Source: Brachyspira sp. SAP_772 | Lineage (GTDB): Bacteria; Spirochaetota; Brachyspiria; Brachyspirales; Brachyspiraceae | NCBI RefSeq assembly: GCF_009755885.1 | Contig: NZ_VYIX01000001.1 | Location: 663,219-727,218, forward strand | DNA length: 64,000 bases | Direction of reading: 5' to 3' | Shown: positions 55,075 to 63,516 of the stretch, piece by piece | Numbering within the stretch: position 1 is the stretch's first letter | Layout of the letters: each line of letters starts with the position of its first letter | Position numbers and translations under genes: made by a program | Notes under the pieces: model-generated | Databases searched by the model: none | What the model saw: only the letters and a program-made list of their open reading frames with translations | What the model was told of the DNA's origin: nothing

Positions 55075-55716
55075 ATGATTAATATTGTTTATGAAGATGA
55101 ATATTTTTTGATAATTAATAAAGAAGCCGGCATAGAAGTAGATGATTCAATAATAGATATAATAAAAAAAGATTATCCAAATATAAAAGAGCTTTTTTTG
55201 GTGCATAGATTAGATAAATATACTTCTGGTATACTCATACTTGCTAAAGATAATAACACAAAAACATATTTTGAAAATGCATTCAAAAACAAGGAAATTA
55301 ATAAAGTGTATCATGCCATAGTTGAAGGGATACCAAAAAATATTAAAGGAACTATAGATATACAAATAGCAAAAGATACAAATAATCCAAATAGGAGAAT
55401 AGTGGTAAAAAAAGGCGGAGAGAAAGCCATAACACATTATAAAGTATTAAAAAAATTCAAATTGCATTCTCTATTAGAGCTTAAACCAATTACAGGAAGA
55501 ACTCATCAAATAAGAGTGCATTTATCATATTTAGGAAACCCTATAATAGGTGATAAAATATATTCTAAAAATGCAAAACTTTATAATATCAAAAGCTTTG
55601 CATTAATAGCTAAAGAAATACATTTTATACACCCAATAACCAAAAAAAATATAGATATAGAAATAAAATACAATAAAGAATTTTTAAATAGTTTAAAAAT
55701 TTTATCTAGTAAATAA
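55075..55716 (+). CDS. RluA-family pseudouridine synthase
   Basis: 213 residues from ATG 55075 (a start at 55048 adds nine unlikely residues). LVHRLDKYTSGILILAKD holds the catalytic Asp, and the family motifs ITGRTHQIRVHLSYLGNPIIGDKIY and the C-terminal HP follow. No S4 domain is present. It isomerises uridine in rRNA or tRNA; the site cannot be told. Its stop abuts the stop of hom with no spacer. Confidence 0.9.
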   Translation: MINIVYEDEYFLIINKEAGIEVDDSIIDIIKKDYPNIKELFLVHRLDKYTSGILILAKDNNTKTYFENAFKNKEINKVYHAIVEGIPKNIKGTIDIQIAKDTNNPNRRIVVKKGGEKAITHYKVLKKFKLHSLLELKPITGRTHQIRVHLSYLGNPIIGDKIYSKNAKLYNIKSFALIAKEIHFIHPITKKNIDIEIKYNKEFLNSLKILSSK

Positions 55717-56976
55717 TTAATGTCTTATTTTTGCTATAAATATATTTTCTATATCCTCAATAGTTTTTATAGAATTAACTATATTATTAATAGTAGTTTT
55801 TCTTAATACAAACATCATATTATTATCTTTATTAAGAGTTTTATCTACATTAATTGAAGCGTTATTAAAAGCATTAACAAAAGAATCTATTTTGTTTTTC
55901 AAAGATTTAAATCTTACATAAAAATCTTCTTCTTTATCTCTAAAATCTTTTATTATTAAATCATTATTATAATGGGTAAAGCCCAAAATTGGAGATAGAA
56001 GTTCATTGCTAATAGCCTTATTTCTTGCAATAGATATAATATCTGAAACTATAGCACTGCTAGTAGTAACTCCTCCAGCACCTGCCCCATAAAATACATT
56101 ATCTCCAGCAATATCGCTAGTAACTTTAATAGCATTAAAACTATAACTTGTCCTAGCTAAAAAATTCCTATCTTTTATAAAACTAGGTATAACATAAACA
56201 TATACATTATTATCTTTATCTATACTAGCATCAGCAACAAGCTTAACAGTGTATCCCAATCCCATAGCAAATATAATATCATCTAATAAAATATTTCTTA
56301 TTCCTCTAATATAAATATCTTTCATATTAATAATATTACAAAAAGCAATAGATGCTAAAATACATATCTTATGAGCAGTGTCTATACCATCTATATCAAA
56401 TGTAGGGTCAGCTTCAGCATATCCCCTATCTTGTGCCTCTTTAAGAACAACATTAAAATCTATCTTTTGTTTGGTCATATTAGTAAGTATATAGTTACAA
56501 GTACCATTTAATATGCCAGTAATAGATTCTATATTATCAGCGGTTAAACTTTCTTTCATAGCTCTTATTATAGGAATAGCACCTGCAACAGAAGCTTCAA
56601 ACTCAATATCTGCTTTTCTATTTTTTATTAACTCTTCAAAACTATTTGCTAATAATGCTTTATTTGCAGTAACAACAGGTTTATTAGATTTTAGTATTAA
56701 CTCTTTTGCTGTAGTCATTCCGCCAAGAACTTCTACAATAATATCTATATCATTATCATTTAATATATCATTTAAATTTTCTGTTTTATTTTCTACAGTA
56801 TCAAGATATTCATCATGCTTTTCTTTAATATTTCTGCTGAATATTGTTTTTACTATTAATTTAAATCCGCTTCTTCTCTCTATATTTTTATTATTAGTTA
56901 TAATAGTTTTTAAAGTAGCCTTTCCAACATTACCATATCCAGCTATAGCTATTTTTATTTCTTTACTTTCACTCAT
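55717..56976 (-). CDS. hom: Homoserine dehydrogenase
   Basis: A 419-residue protein. The NAD(P) site IAGYGNVGKATLK is at 10-22, VEVLGGMTTAKELI near 80, and the catalytic part ILNGTCNYILTNM through AQDRGYAEADPTFDIDGIDTAHKI (about 155-195) is well conserved. A C-terminal ACT-like domain (about 340-419) suggests feedback control by threonine. It reduces aspartate semialdehyde to homoserine, the branch next to the DAP/lysine genes at 60-63 kb. Confidence 0.93.
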   Translation of the reverse strand: MSESKEIKIAIAGYGNVGKATLKTIITNNKNIERRSGFKLIVKTIFSRNIKEKHDEYLDTVENKTENLNDILNDNDIDIIVEVLGGMTTAKELILKSNKPVVTANKALLANSFEELIKNRKADIEFEASVAGAIPIIRAMKESLTADNIESITGILNGTCNYILTNMTKQKIDFNVVLKEAQDRGYAEADPTFDIDGIDTAHKICILASIAFCNIINMKDIYIRGIRNILLDDIIFAMGLGYTVKLVADASIDKDNNVYVYVIPSFIKDRNFLARTSYSFNAIKVTSDIAGDNVFYGAGAGGVTTSSAIVSDIISIARNKAISNELLSPILGFTHYNNDLIIKDFRDKEEDFYVRFKSLKNKIDSFVNAFNNASINVDKTLNKDNNMMFVLRKTTINNIVNSIKTIEDIENIFIAKIRH

Positions 56977-57111
56977 ATAATAATCTCACTTTAAGAAATG
57001 TATTAGTTAATTTTTGAGTATACAAGACTATATAAAAAAAATCAAGTTACTATATACAGTTTTTTATACTAAATAATGAAGTATTTTTTTTAGTGATGAA
57101 ATATTTATAAA

Positions 57112-58962
57112 TTAATCAAAAAAATTATTTATTGTCTCTTTTAAGCCTTCTTTATCTAATTTATAAATATTAAGTAACTCATCTCTAGAAGCAACTTCAA
57201 AAAACTTATTTGGAAGAGCATGTATTTTTATTTTTTTATTATATATTTCATTGTCTGAGAGAATGTTTAATATTGCAGCACCAACTCCTCCCCTTTTTAC
57301 ACTCTCTTCAATTATTAGAATATTGTCTGATTTTTTTGCAACATCAATTATAGTTTTTTCGTCTAAAGGATTTAATGTGCATAAGTTAATAATAGTAGTA
57401 TCTAGATTAATTTCATTTACTGCATCAACAATATCAATCAAAGTTTGTCCATAACTTATAATGCAATTTGTTTTGCCTTCTCTAATAATATGAGCCTTAC
57501 CAATCTCAAAATTATCAGGTATTATATTTTTATCGCATTCTCTTACAGAAGACTTATTATATCTTATCACTGTAGGACCATTATAATTATAAGAAGTTAT
57601 AAACATATCCCTAAAATCTTTTTCTGCCACAGGAGCCATTATAACAATATTTGGAACAATGCTTAAAAAAGAAATATCATATACGCCCTGATGAGTATCC
57701 CCATCTTCTGGCACCAAACCAGCCCTATCAATCATAAACTTAACATTAGCATTCATTATACCAACATCATGTATAACTTGGTCATAAGCCCTTTGCAAGA
57801 ATGTTGAATATAAATAAACATAAGGTATAAGCCCGCTCTCTGCAAGACCAACAGCAAATGTAACAGCATGCTGCTCTGCTATTCCAACGTCAAAATACCT
57901 ATCTTTAAAAAGTTTAGCATATTCAGTAAGCCCTGTTCCAGATTCCATTGCTGCAGTTATTGCAATTATTCTTTTATCTTCTTTTGCAATATCTACTATG
58001 CACTCACCTGCAAGATTAGAAAAAGTTTTTGATGATTTCTTTTTTAACTCTCCCGTTTCTACATTGAAAGGAGCAATTCCATGAAACTTTGTAGGGTTTT
58101 CTTCTGCTTTACTATATCCCTTGCCTTTTATTGTATTTACCTGCACAAATCTAAGACCTCGCATAGATTTTACTTTTTCAAATGTTTCAATAAGCTCTTC
58201 ATAATTATGACCATCTACAGGACCAAAATATTTAAATCCAAGTCCGCTAAATGCTATACCCGGAGCAACAAAACTTCTTATAGCACCTTTACCTCTATCT
58301 ATAAACTCGTTTGCAATGTCTCCAAATGGAAGCGTGGAAACTAAATTTTTTAATTTGTATGATGCATCTTGAACAAGGCTGTCGTTTAAAGTGGTATTTA
58401 GAAACTTTGAAATGGCACCAATATTTTTACCAATAGACATTTCATTGTTGTTTAATATTATTATCATGTCTTTGTCGGTATGTGCTATATTATTCATAGC
58501 TTCTAAAGCCATCCCTCCTGTCATAGCACCATCACCTATAATAGCTATCACTTCCCCGCTATAGCCTAAAATATTTTTGGCACTTGCTACTCCATAAGAA
58601 AATGAAAGCGAAGTTGAAGAATGCCCTGTCTCTTCTATATCATGCTCTGACTCTTCTCTTTTTGGAAAGCCTGATAAGCCTTTATATTTTCTTAAAGTGC
58701 TGAATCTATCTTTTCTTCCTGTGAGAATCTTATGCGTATAAGCCTGATGCCCAACATCAAAAATAAAAGCATCTCTTGGAGAATTAAACAAATAATGCAA
58801 AACTATAGTTAAATCAACCACCCCCAAATTGCTTCCTAAATGCCCGCCAGTTTCTGCAACACTTTTTATTAAAAACTCTCTTATCTCTGAAGCTAAAATT
58901 GGAAGCTCTTCTATACTAAGTTTTTTTAAATCATCTATAGAGTTAATGTTTTCTAAATACAT
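57112..58962 (-). CDS. dxs: 1-deoxy-D-xylulose-5-phosphate synthase
   Basis: A 616-residue thiamine-diphosphate enzyme. GGHLGSNLGVVDLT near 38, FDVGHQAYTHKILTGR near 68, the ThDP motif GDGAMTGGMALEAMNN near 142, the pyrimidine-domain DVGIAEQHAVTFA near 360 and DGDTHQGVYD near 420 are all typical. It makes DXP from pyruvate and glyceraldehyde-3-phosphate, the first step of the MEP isoprenoid pathway. A good GAGAGGA site precedes the ATG. Confidence 0.96.
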   Translation of the reverse strand: MYLENINSIDDLKKLSIEELPILASEIREFLIKSVAETGGHLGSNLGVVDLTIVLHYLFNSPRDAFIFDVGHQAYTHKILTGRKDRFSTLRKYKGLSGFPKREESEHDIEETGHSSTSLSFSYGVASAKNILGYSGEVIAIIGDGAMTGGMALEAMNNIAHTDKDMIIILNNNEMSIGKNIGAISKFLNTTLNDSLVQDASYKLKNLVSTLPFGDIANEFIDRGKGAIRSFVAPGIAFSGLGFKYFGPVDGHNYEELIETFEKVKSMRGLRFVQVNTIKGKGYSKAEENPTKFHGIAPFNVETGELKKKSSKTFSNLAGECIVDIAKEDKRIIAITAAMESGTGLTEYAKLFKDRYFDVGIAEQHAVTFAVGLAESGLIPYVYLYSTFLQRAYDQVIHDVGIMNANVKFMIDRAGLVPEDGDTHQGVYDISFLSIVPNIVIMAPVAEKDFRDMFITSYNYNGPTVIRYNKSSVRECDKNIIPDNFEIGKAHIIREGKTNCIISYGQTLIDIVDAVNEINLDTTIINLCTLNPLDEKTIIDVAKKSDNILIIEESVKRGGVGAAILNILSDNEIYNKKIKIHALPNKFFEVASRDELLNIYKLDKEGLKETINNFFD

Positions 58963-59037
58963 GCATCCTCTCTAAATTTGTTTTTTGTTTTATTATATTA
59001 ATATTATGATTTTTTTCAACAAATTATATAATACTAA

Positions 59038-59943
59038 TTATCTAATACTAAAAGGATTAAGTAAATAGCCGTTTCTAATATAATTAATAGGTGTTAATAT
59101 TATATAAGAAATTAGCATATTAAACATAGATATTATAAAAGAAAATATTAACAAAAGAGTATAAGCATCAATACAATTATTTATAAATATTAAAATATTT
59201 TTTGGAATACCTATATTAAATAACATTTTAATAAGTATTAAAAAAGTGTTTAATATAAGAATGCAGGCAAATAACACAATAACTCCTTTCCAAGCATGAG
59301 ATATATCTGCAGGGCTTAATTCCATATGAGAAGCTATTGATATTGAAAGATAAAGAAATATCCAAAAACTTAATTGTTTTAATGATGAATTAACTATAAT
59401 ATTATTTATAATGTTTTTTGATATATAATAAACTGAATTAAATACATTAAAAAACTCATTAATAAAAAAAGAAAAAACTCCATATTTATTGTTGTAGCTA
59501 ATTTTTGGTATATTAAAAATATTTTCTTTAAGCTCTGGCTGTAAAACTATAAAAAGCAAATAAACAATAAAACTTCCAACTATAATTGGTGCTATGCCTA
59601 TAAAAAAATTTCCAAGCTGCTGATACCAACTGCGTGAATCATAGCTATGAAGAACATATCCTATTGTGTCAGATTTTGTATTAAAGAGTTTTATATCATC
59701 AATTCTATGCCTAAATATAATACAAAATAAAGCATGAGAAATTTCATGTATTGGGGTTCCTATCCACCCTGTTATATATAATTCTGCCTTGCTTCCTAAA
59801 GTTTTAGCAAATAGTCTTCTTGTTATATAGGAAATAAAATAAAGCAAAAATCCAAATATTATAACATTGCCGAATAATCTAATTAAATCTACTAAAGTCT
59901 TTGAAACTATTATAAACAAAAAATAAAATACATCTTTAATCAT
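59038..59943 (-). CDS. M50-like integral membrane metallopeptidase homologue
   Basis: A 301-residue protein with about seven hydrophobic segments. GTPIHEISHALFCII (about 61-75) contains an HExxH zinc motif within a membrane helix, as in site-2-type M50 proteases. NFFIGIAPIIVGS (about 111-123) lies where these have their second motif, though no clear third zinc ligand (LDG) is seen. Activity is therefore uncertain. No family name is claimed. A TTTCCGATA element lies 12 bp before the ATG and no ribosome site is present. Confidence 0.6.
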   Translation of the reverse strand: MIKDVFYFLFIIVSKTLVDLIRLFGNVIIFGFLLYFISYITRRLFAKTLGSKAELYITGWIGTPIHEISHALFCIIFRHRIDDIKLFNTKSDTIGYVLHSYDSRSWYQQLGNFFIGIAPIIVGSFIVYLLFIVLQPELKENIFNIPKISYNNKYGVFSFFINEFFNVFNSVYYISKNIINNIIVNSSLKQLSFWIFLYLSISIASHMELSPADISHAWKGVIVLFACILILNTFLILIKMLFNIGIPKNILIFINNCIDAYTLLLIFSFIISMFNMLISYIILTPINYIRNGYLLNPFSIR

Positions 59944-59954
59944 TACTATGTTTA

Positions 59955-59963
59955 TATCGGAAA
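59955..59963 (-). promoter_or_regulatory. TTTCCGATA element upstream of the M50-like gene
   Basis: One of four such elements found just before genes (others at 43075-43083, 54977-54985 and, as TATCCGATA, 50584-50592). It resembles the sigma-28 -10 box CCGATAT. Only the 50567 copy also has a TAAA at the right distance. Confidence 0.35.
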
Positions 59964-60038
59964 TAATAGTGCTTATAGTGAAAGAAAATTAAATATCATA
60001 AAAAATAAAAAAATATGTAAAAAAGTTTATTATTTTGT

Positions 60039-60066
60039 TTGACATTTATAATTTTTTGAATATAAT
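60039..60066 (+). promoter_or_regulatory. Promoter of the lysine/DAP operon
   Basis: TTGACA (60039-60044), 16-bp spacer, TATAAT (60061-60066). Transcription would begin near 60073, leaving about 255 nt before the first enzyme gene, which includes the leader ORF. Confidence 0.85.
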
Positions 60067-60099
60067 AACTATATATAGAAATATTAAAAGGAGTAAAAA

Positions 60100-60192
60100 A
60101 TGTGTTTATCGTATAACACCTGTCAAACTAATTTAACTTCAAATATTCATTTCCAACTTTCTAAATTCTATAAATCTTTCAAACGTAAGTAA
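60100..60192 (+). CDS. 30-residue leader peptide before M20-dapA-dapB
   Basis: A short ORF, MCLSYNTCQTNLTSNIHFQL followed by SKFYKSFKRK, with an AAAAGGAG site 6 bp before the ATG and a consensus promoter 33 bp upstream. Four of the last nine residues are Lys and one is Arg, as in amino-acid attenuation leaders, and the operon downstream makes the lysine precursor. No typical U-run terminator follows. A perfect palindrome TTATAAAA-A-TTTTATAA lies at 60228-60244. Confidence 0.55.
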   Translation: MCLSYNTCQTNLTSNIHFQLSKFYKSFKRK

Positions 60193-60328
60193 TTCTAAAC
60201 ATTTCTTAATTAAAGATAATAAAAAAATTATAAAAATTTTATAAAAAAATTAACTTAGTACTATATTTAAAAATTAACATATTATATTATTATTAATTTG
60301 TAGTATTGTAGTTAAAGGTTATGGCTGT

Positions 60329-61534
60329 ATGCAAAAAGATAGTAAATATTTAATATTGGATGATAAACTTAATTCTATTGAAAAATATTTAATAGATTTA
60401 AGGCGAGACTTGCACAAACACCCAGAATTAGGTTTTGAGGAGTTTTACACATCAAAAAAGATTTCTTCTATATTAAAAAGTTTAAATATCAAACATAAAG
60501 TAAAAGTAGCAGAAACTGGAATAGTAGCAGATATAGAGGGAGAAGACAAAAGTTTTACAGTGGCATTTAGGGCTGATATGGACGCTTTGCCTATGGAAGA
60601 CTTAAAAAAATGTGAATACTCTTCAATAAATAAAGGTAAATGTCATTCTTGCGGACATGATGTTCACACTGCTATATTAACAGGCATAGCAAAATATTTT
60701 TCTGAAATAAAACCTCCATGCAATATAAGGCTAATATATCAGCCTGCAGAAGAGACTACAGGCGGTGCTTTGCCAATGATTAAAAAAAATGCATTAAAAA
60801 ATGTTGATGTAATATATGGGCTTCATGTTAATCCTGAATTAAAAGTAGGAAGCATTGGAGTAAAATATGGTGCAATGTATGCTAGTTCAAATATGTTTGA
60901 TGTAAAAGTGTATGGTAAATCTGCCCACGGAGCAAAATCATATAATGGAATAGACAGCATATTAATAGCTAGTCATATATTAACTCAAATGCATAGCTAC
61001 ACTTCATCATTTACAGACGGAAGTATGAGGCTTCATGTTGGTTTGATGAATGGAGGAAGTGCAAGAAATATCGTTGCTGATTTTACAAAAATGGAAGGCA
61101 TTATAAGAATGCTTTGCGATGATAAAAAAAGAAAAGAAAGATTAACTGCAATAGAAAAAATTGTTAAAAACACAGCATATAGTTTTAATGCTAAAGCAGA
61201 GTTTATAAATATGCCTTCATATCCTGCTTTGATTAATCATAGCAATGCTGTAGATATAGTAAGAGAATCTGCTAACAATATAAAATTAAATATTGTAGAA
61301 GAAAATGCCAATATGACAACAGAAGATTTTAGCTATTATCTTCAAAACATAAGCGGGGCTTTTTTTAGCTTGGGAGTTGCAAACAAAAAAATAAACTACC
61401 CTATTCATAATAGTATGTTTGATATAGATGAAAGGGCTATTAATATAGGCGTGAAAATGCAGATAGCTAACGTTTATGAAAGTTATTTAAAAAAAGATTT
61501 ATTTAAAAAAATAAAAACAACTAATAATAAATAA
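60329..61534 (+). CDS. M20D-family amidohydrolase, possible N-acetyl-diaminopimelate deacetylase
   Basis: A 401-residue M20 zinc hydrolase. LRRDLHKHPELGFEE (28-42), FRADMDALPM (about 89), HSCGHDVHTAILTG (about 109), YQPAEETTGGALPM (about 141) and the C-terminal MTTEDFSYY and YPIHNSMFDIDE motifs give all metal ligands. Such proteins are annotated as hippurate hydrolases, but co-location with dapA and dapB suggests deacylation of an acyl-DAP intermediate. Start ATG 60329 has AAAGG 10 bp upstream. dapD and dapH are not in the window, so the acyl group is unknown. Confidence 0.8.
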   Translation: MQKDSKYLILDDKLNSIEKYLIDLRRDLHKHPELGFEEFYTSKKISSILKSLNIKHKVKVAETGIVADIEGEDKSFTVAFRADMDALPMEDLKKCEYSSINKGKCHSCGHDVHTAILTGIAKYFSEIKPPCNIRLIYQPAEETTGGALPMIKKNALKNVDVIYGLHVNPELKVGSIGVKYGAMYASSNMFDVKVYGKSAHGAKSYNGIDSILIASHILTQMHSYTSSFTDGSMRLHVGLMNGGSARNIVADFTKMEGIIRMLCDDKKRKERLTAIEKIVKNTAYSFNAKAEFINMPSYPALINHSNAVDIVRESANNIKLNIVEENANMTTEDFSYYLQNISGAFFSLGVANKKINYPIHNSMFDIDERAINIGVKMQIANVYESYLKKDLFKKIKTTNNK

Positions 61535-61549
61535 AAAAGGAGAAAAATT

Positions 61550-62431
61550 ATGTCATTATTCGAAGGAGCTGGTGTAGCTTTAATAACACCATTTACAAAA
61601 GATGGAGAAATCAATTATAAAAAACTTGCTGAACTTATAGAATATCAAATAGCAAATAAAACAGACGCTATAATAGCAGCAGGAACAACAGCAGAAAGTG
61701 CTACACTTACAAGGGAAGAGAGGATAGAAGTAATAAAATTCTGTATAGAAGTTACAAATAAAAGAACAATGCTTATAGCAGGTACAGGAACCAATGTCAC
61801 CAAAACAGCAGTAGAACTCACACAAAAATCATGCGAATATGGTGCTGATGCTATAATGGCAGTAACTCCATACTACAACAAAGGTAATGAAAGCGGACTT
61901 ATAGACTACTACACACAAATAGCCAATGCATCAAAAGTGCCTGTTATAATGTATAATGTGCCTTCAAGAACAGGCGTAAAACTTCCGCTTAATGTTATTA
62001 AAAAATTATCTGAAGTATCTAATATAGTTGCAATTAAAGAAGCTAGCGGAGATATGAGCTATACCGCTGATATTGCCAATATTGCTCCAAACTTAGACTT
62101 ATATTCTGGAAATGATGATATGGTTACACCTATACTTGCTTTAGGAGGTAAAGGAGTAATATCTGTTACAAGCAATATTATACCTAAAGAAAATCATGAT
62201 ATGGTAATGAACTTCCTTAATGGTAAAGTAGAAGAAGCCATAAAAGCACAAATACATTATATAGATTTAGTAAGGGCTATGTTTATAGAGGTTAATCCTG
62301 TGCCTATAAAAGAAGCTATGAATATAATGGGCTTTGATGTTGGACCTTGCCGTTCTCCTCTTGGACCTTTAAGCGAAAAAAATAGAGAACATGTAGCTCA
62401 AATAATAAACAAATATGGGATTAAAAAATGA
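61550..62431 (+). CDS. dapA: 4-hydroxy-tetrahydrodipicolinate synthase
   Basis: A 293-residue TIM-barrel lyase. GTTAESATL (about 43-51), the catalytic Tyr in MYNVPSRTG (about 133-141) and the Schiff-base Lys in AIKEASGDM (about 161-169) are all present. It condenses pyruvate with aspartate semialdehyde. An AAGGAG site precedes it, and it overlaps dapB by 4 bp. Confidence 0.96.
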   Translation: MSLFEGAGVALITPFTKDGEINYKKLAELIEYQIANKTDAIIAAGTTAESATLTREERIEVIKFCIEVTNKRTMLIAGTGTNVTKTAVELTQKSCEYGADAIMAVTPYYNKGNESGLIDYYTQIANASKVPVIMYNVPSRTGVKLPLNVIKKLSEVSNIVAIKEASGDMSYTADIANIAPNLDLYSGNDDMVTPILALGGKGVISVTSNIIPKENHDMVMNFLNGKVEEAIKAQIHYIDLVRAMFIEVNPVPIKEAMNIMGFDVGPCRSPLGPLSEKNREHVAQIINKYGIKK

Positions 62432-63132
62432 AAACAACTAAAATAATAATACATGGTATTGGAACAATGGCAACTATATTAAAAGATATAGTTGAAAAAG
62501 ATGACAGTTTAGAGTTAGCTGGTTTTGCTGACAATCTCACTAATGAAAAAGGTGATGTAATAGTAGATTTTTCTCATTTTTCATTAATTGAAGATATGCT
62601 TGATTATGGAGTAAAAAATAATATACCTATTGTGATATGTACTACAGGTTATGATGATAAAATATTAGAAAAGATAAATGAAGCATCAAAAAAGATCCCT
62701 ATAGTACTATCTTCAAATACTTCTATAGGTGTTACATTAATGAATGAGATAGTATCAAAAGTTGCAAGTGTGTTAAATGATTTTGATATAGAGATAGTAG
62801 AAACTCATCATAATAAAAAGATAGATTCTCCAAGCGGTACGGCTAAAACTTTATATAACACTATTAACAATACATTAAATAATGAAATGCATTTAGTTAA
62901 TGGAAGAAGCGGTACACACAAAAGAGAAAAGAAAGAGATAGGCATGCATTCATTGAGAGGTGGAAGTGTGGTTGGAGAACATAGTGTTATATTTTATGGA
63001 GATGATGAGGCTATAGAGATTACTCATAAGGCTATGTCAAAAAAGATATTTGCTCATGGTGCTATTAAATCAGCTAAATTTATTGTTGGTAAAGCACCTA
63101 AACTTTACAACATGAAAGAAGTATTATCTTAA
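62428..63132 (+). CDS. dapB: 4-hydroxy-tetrahydrodipicolinate reductase
   Basis: A 234-residue protein, a little shorter than the E. coli enzyme (273). IIIHGIGTMATI is the nucleotide-binding start, VIVDFSHF and VICTTGYDD follow, then SSNTSIGVTLMNEI. The catalytic segment ETHHNKKIDSPSGTA (about 131-145) and the RSGTHKREKKEIGMHSLRGG loop complete it. Start overlaps the dapA stop (ATGA). A terminator follows, so it ends the operon. Confidence 0.95.
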   Translation: MKTTKIIIHGIGTMATILKDIVEKDDSLELAGFADNLTNEKGDVIVDFSHFSLIEDMLDYGVKNNIPIVICTTGYDDKILEKINEASKKIPIVLSSNTSIGVTLMNEIVSKVASVLNDFDIEIVETHHNKKIDSPSGTAKTLYNTINNTLNNEMHLVNGRSGTHKREKKEIGMHSLRGGSVVGEHSVIFYGDDEAIEITHKAMSKKIFAHGAIKSAKFIVGKAPKLYNMKEVLS

Positions 63133-63144
63133 ATTATAAAAAAT

Positions 63145-63204
63145 AAAACTATGAGTATTGTATAAAAAAATTATAATAATAATTTATATAATCCTCATAG
63201 TTTT
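63145..63204 (+). terminator. Terminator after dapB
   Basis: AAAACTATGAG (63145-63155) pairs with CTCATAGTTTT (63194-63204). The stem continues inside with TTGTATAAA/TTTATATAA, about 20 bp in all, and a T-rich stretch follows. Confidence 0.82.
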
Positions 63205-63256
63205 TATTATAATATTTGTTTTAATAAAAAGTAAATAAAATTAAATATTTTTTATA

Positions 63257-63284
63257 TTGACAAAAGATAAAAATAAATTATAAT
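63257..63284 (+). promoter_or_regulatory. Promoter of leader peptide and amidinotransferase
   Basis: TTGACA (63257-63262), 16-bp spacer, TATAAT (63279-63284). The 5' leader to the amidinotransferase would be about 225 nt and contains a short ORF. Confidence 0.85.
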
Positions 63285-63331
63285 TTTTGTTAAAGAAATA
63301 AAAATATTTATTTCTAAATTAGGATTTCAAA

Positions 63332-63397
63332 ATGAAAAATAAATTAATCAATCTTTTTTCTTATTCTTCTATTTCTTCTAGCCTCTTTTTGAGGTGA
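63332..63397 (+). CDS. 21-residue Ser-rich leader peptide before the amidinotransferase
   Basis: MKNKLINLFSYSSISSSLFL plus R, with an AGGA site 7 bp upstream and a consensus promoter. Six of eight consecutive residues (SYSSISSS) are Ser, encoded mainly by TCT. The stop codon follows a small hairpin (CCTC-TTTTT-GAGG, 63382-63394), and an AAAAACT/AGTTTTT pair followed by T lies downstream near 63437-63467, which could be an attenuator. A run of one amino acid next to such structures is typical of attenuation leaders. Confidence 0.5.
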   Translation: MKNKLINLFSYSSISSSLFLR

Positions 63398-63516
63398 CTC
63401 TTAATTTTCTATTTTAATCTAAATAATCAAAAAACAAAAACTGCAAATATAGTATGATAGTTTTTTCTATTATGCATTATTTTATACATTTATTAACTAT
63501 TTAAGGAGATTTCGTT

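Noticed and set aside
60073-60328. Lysine riboswitch before the DAP operon
   Set aside because: The leader holds an ORF with a strong ribosome site and is too AT-rich, and I find no conserved L-box core.
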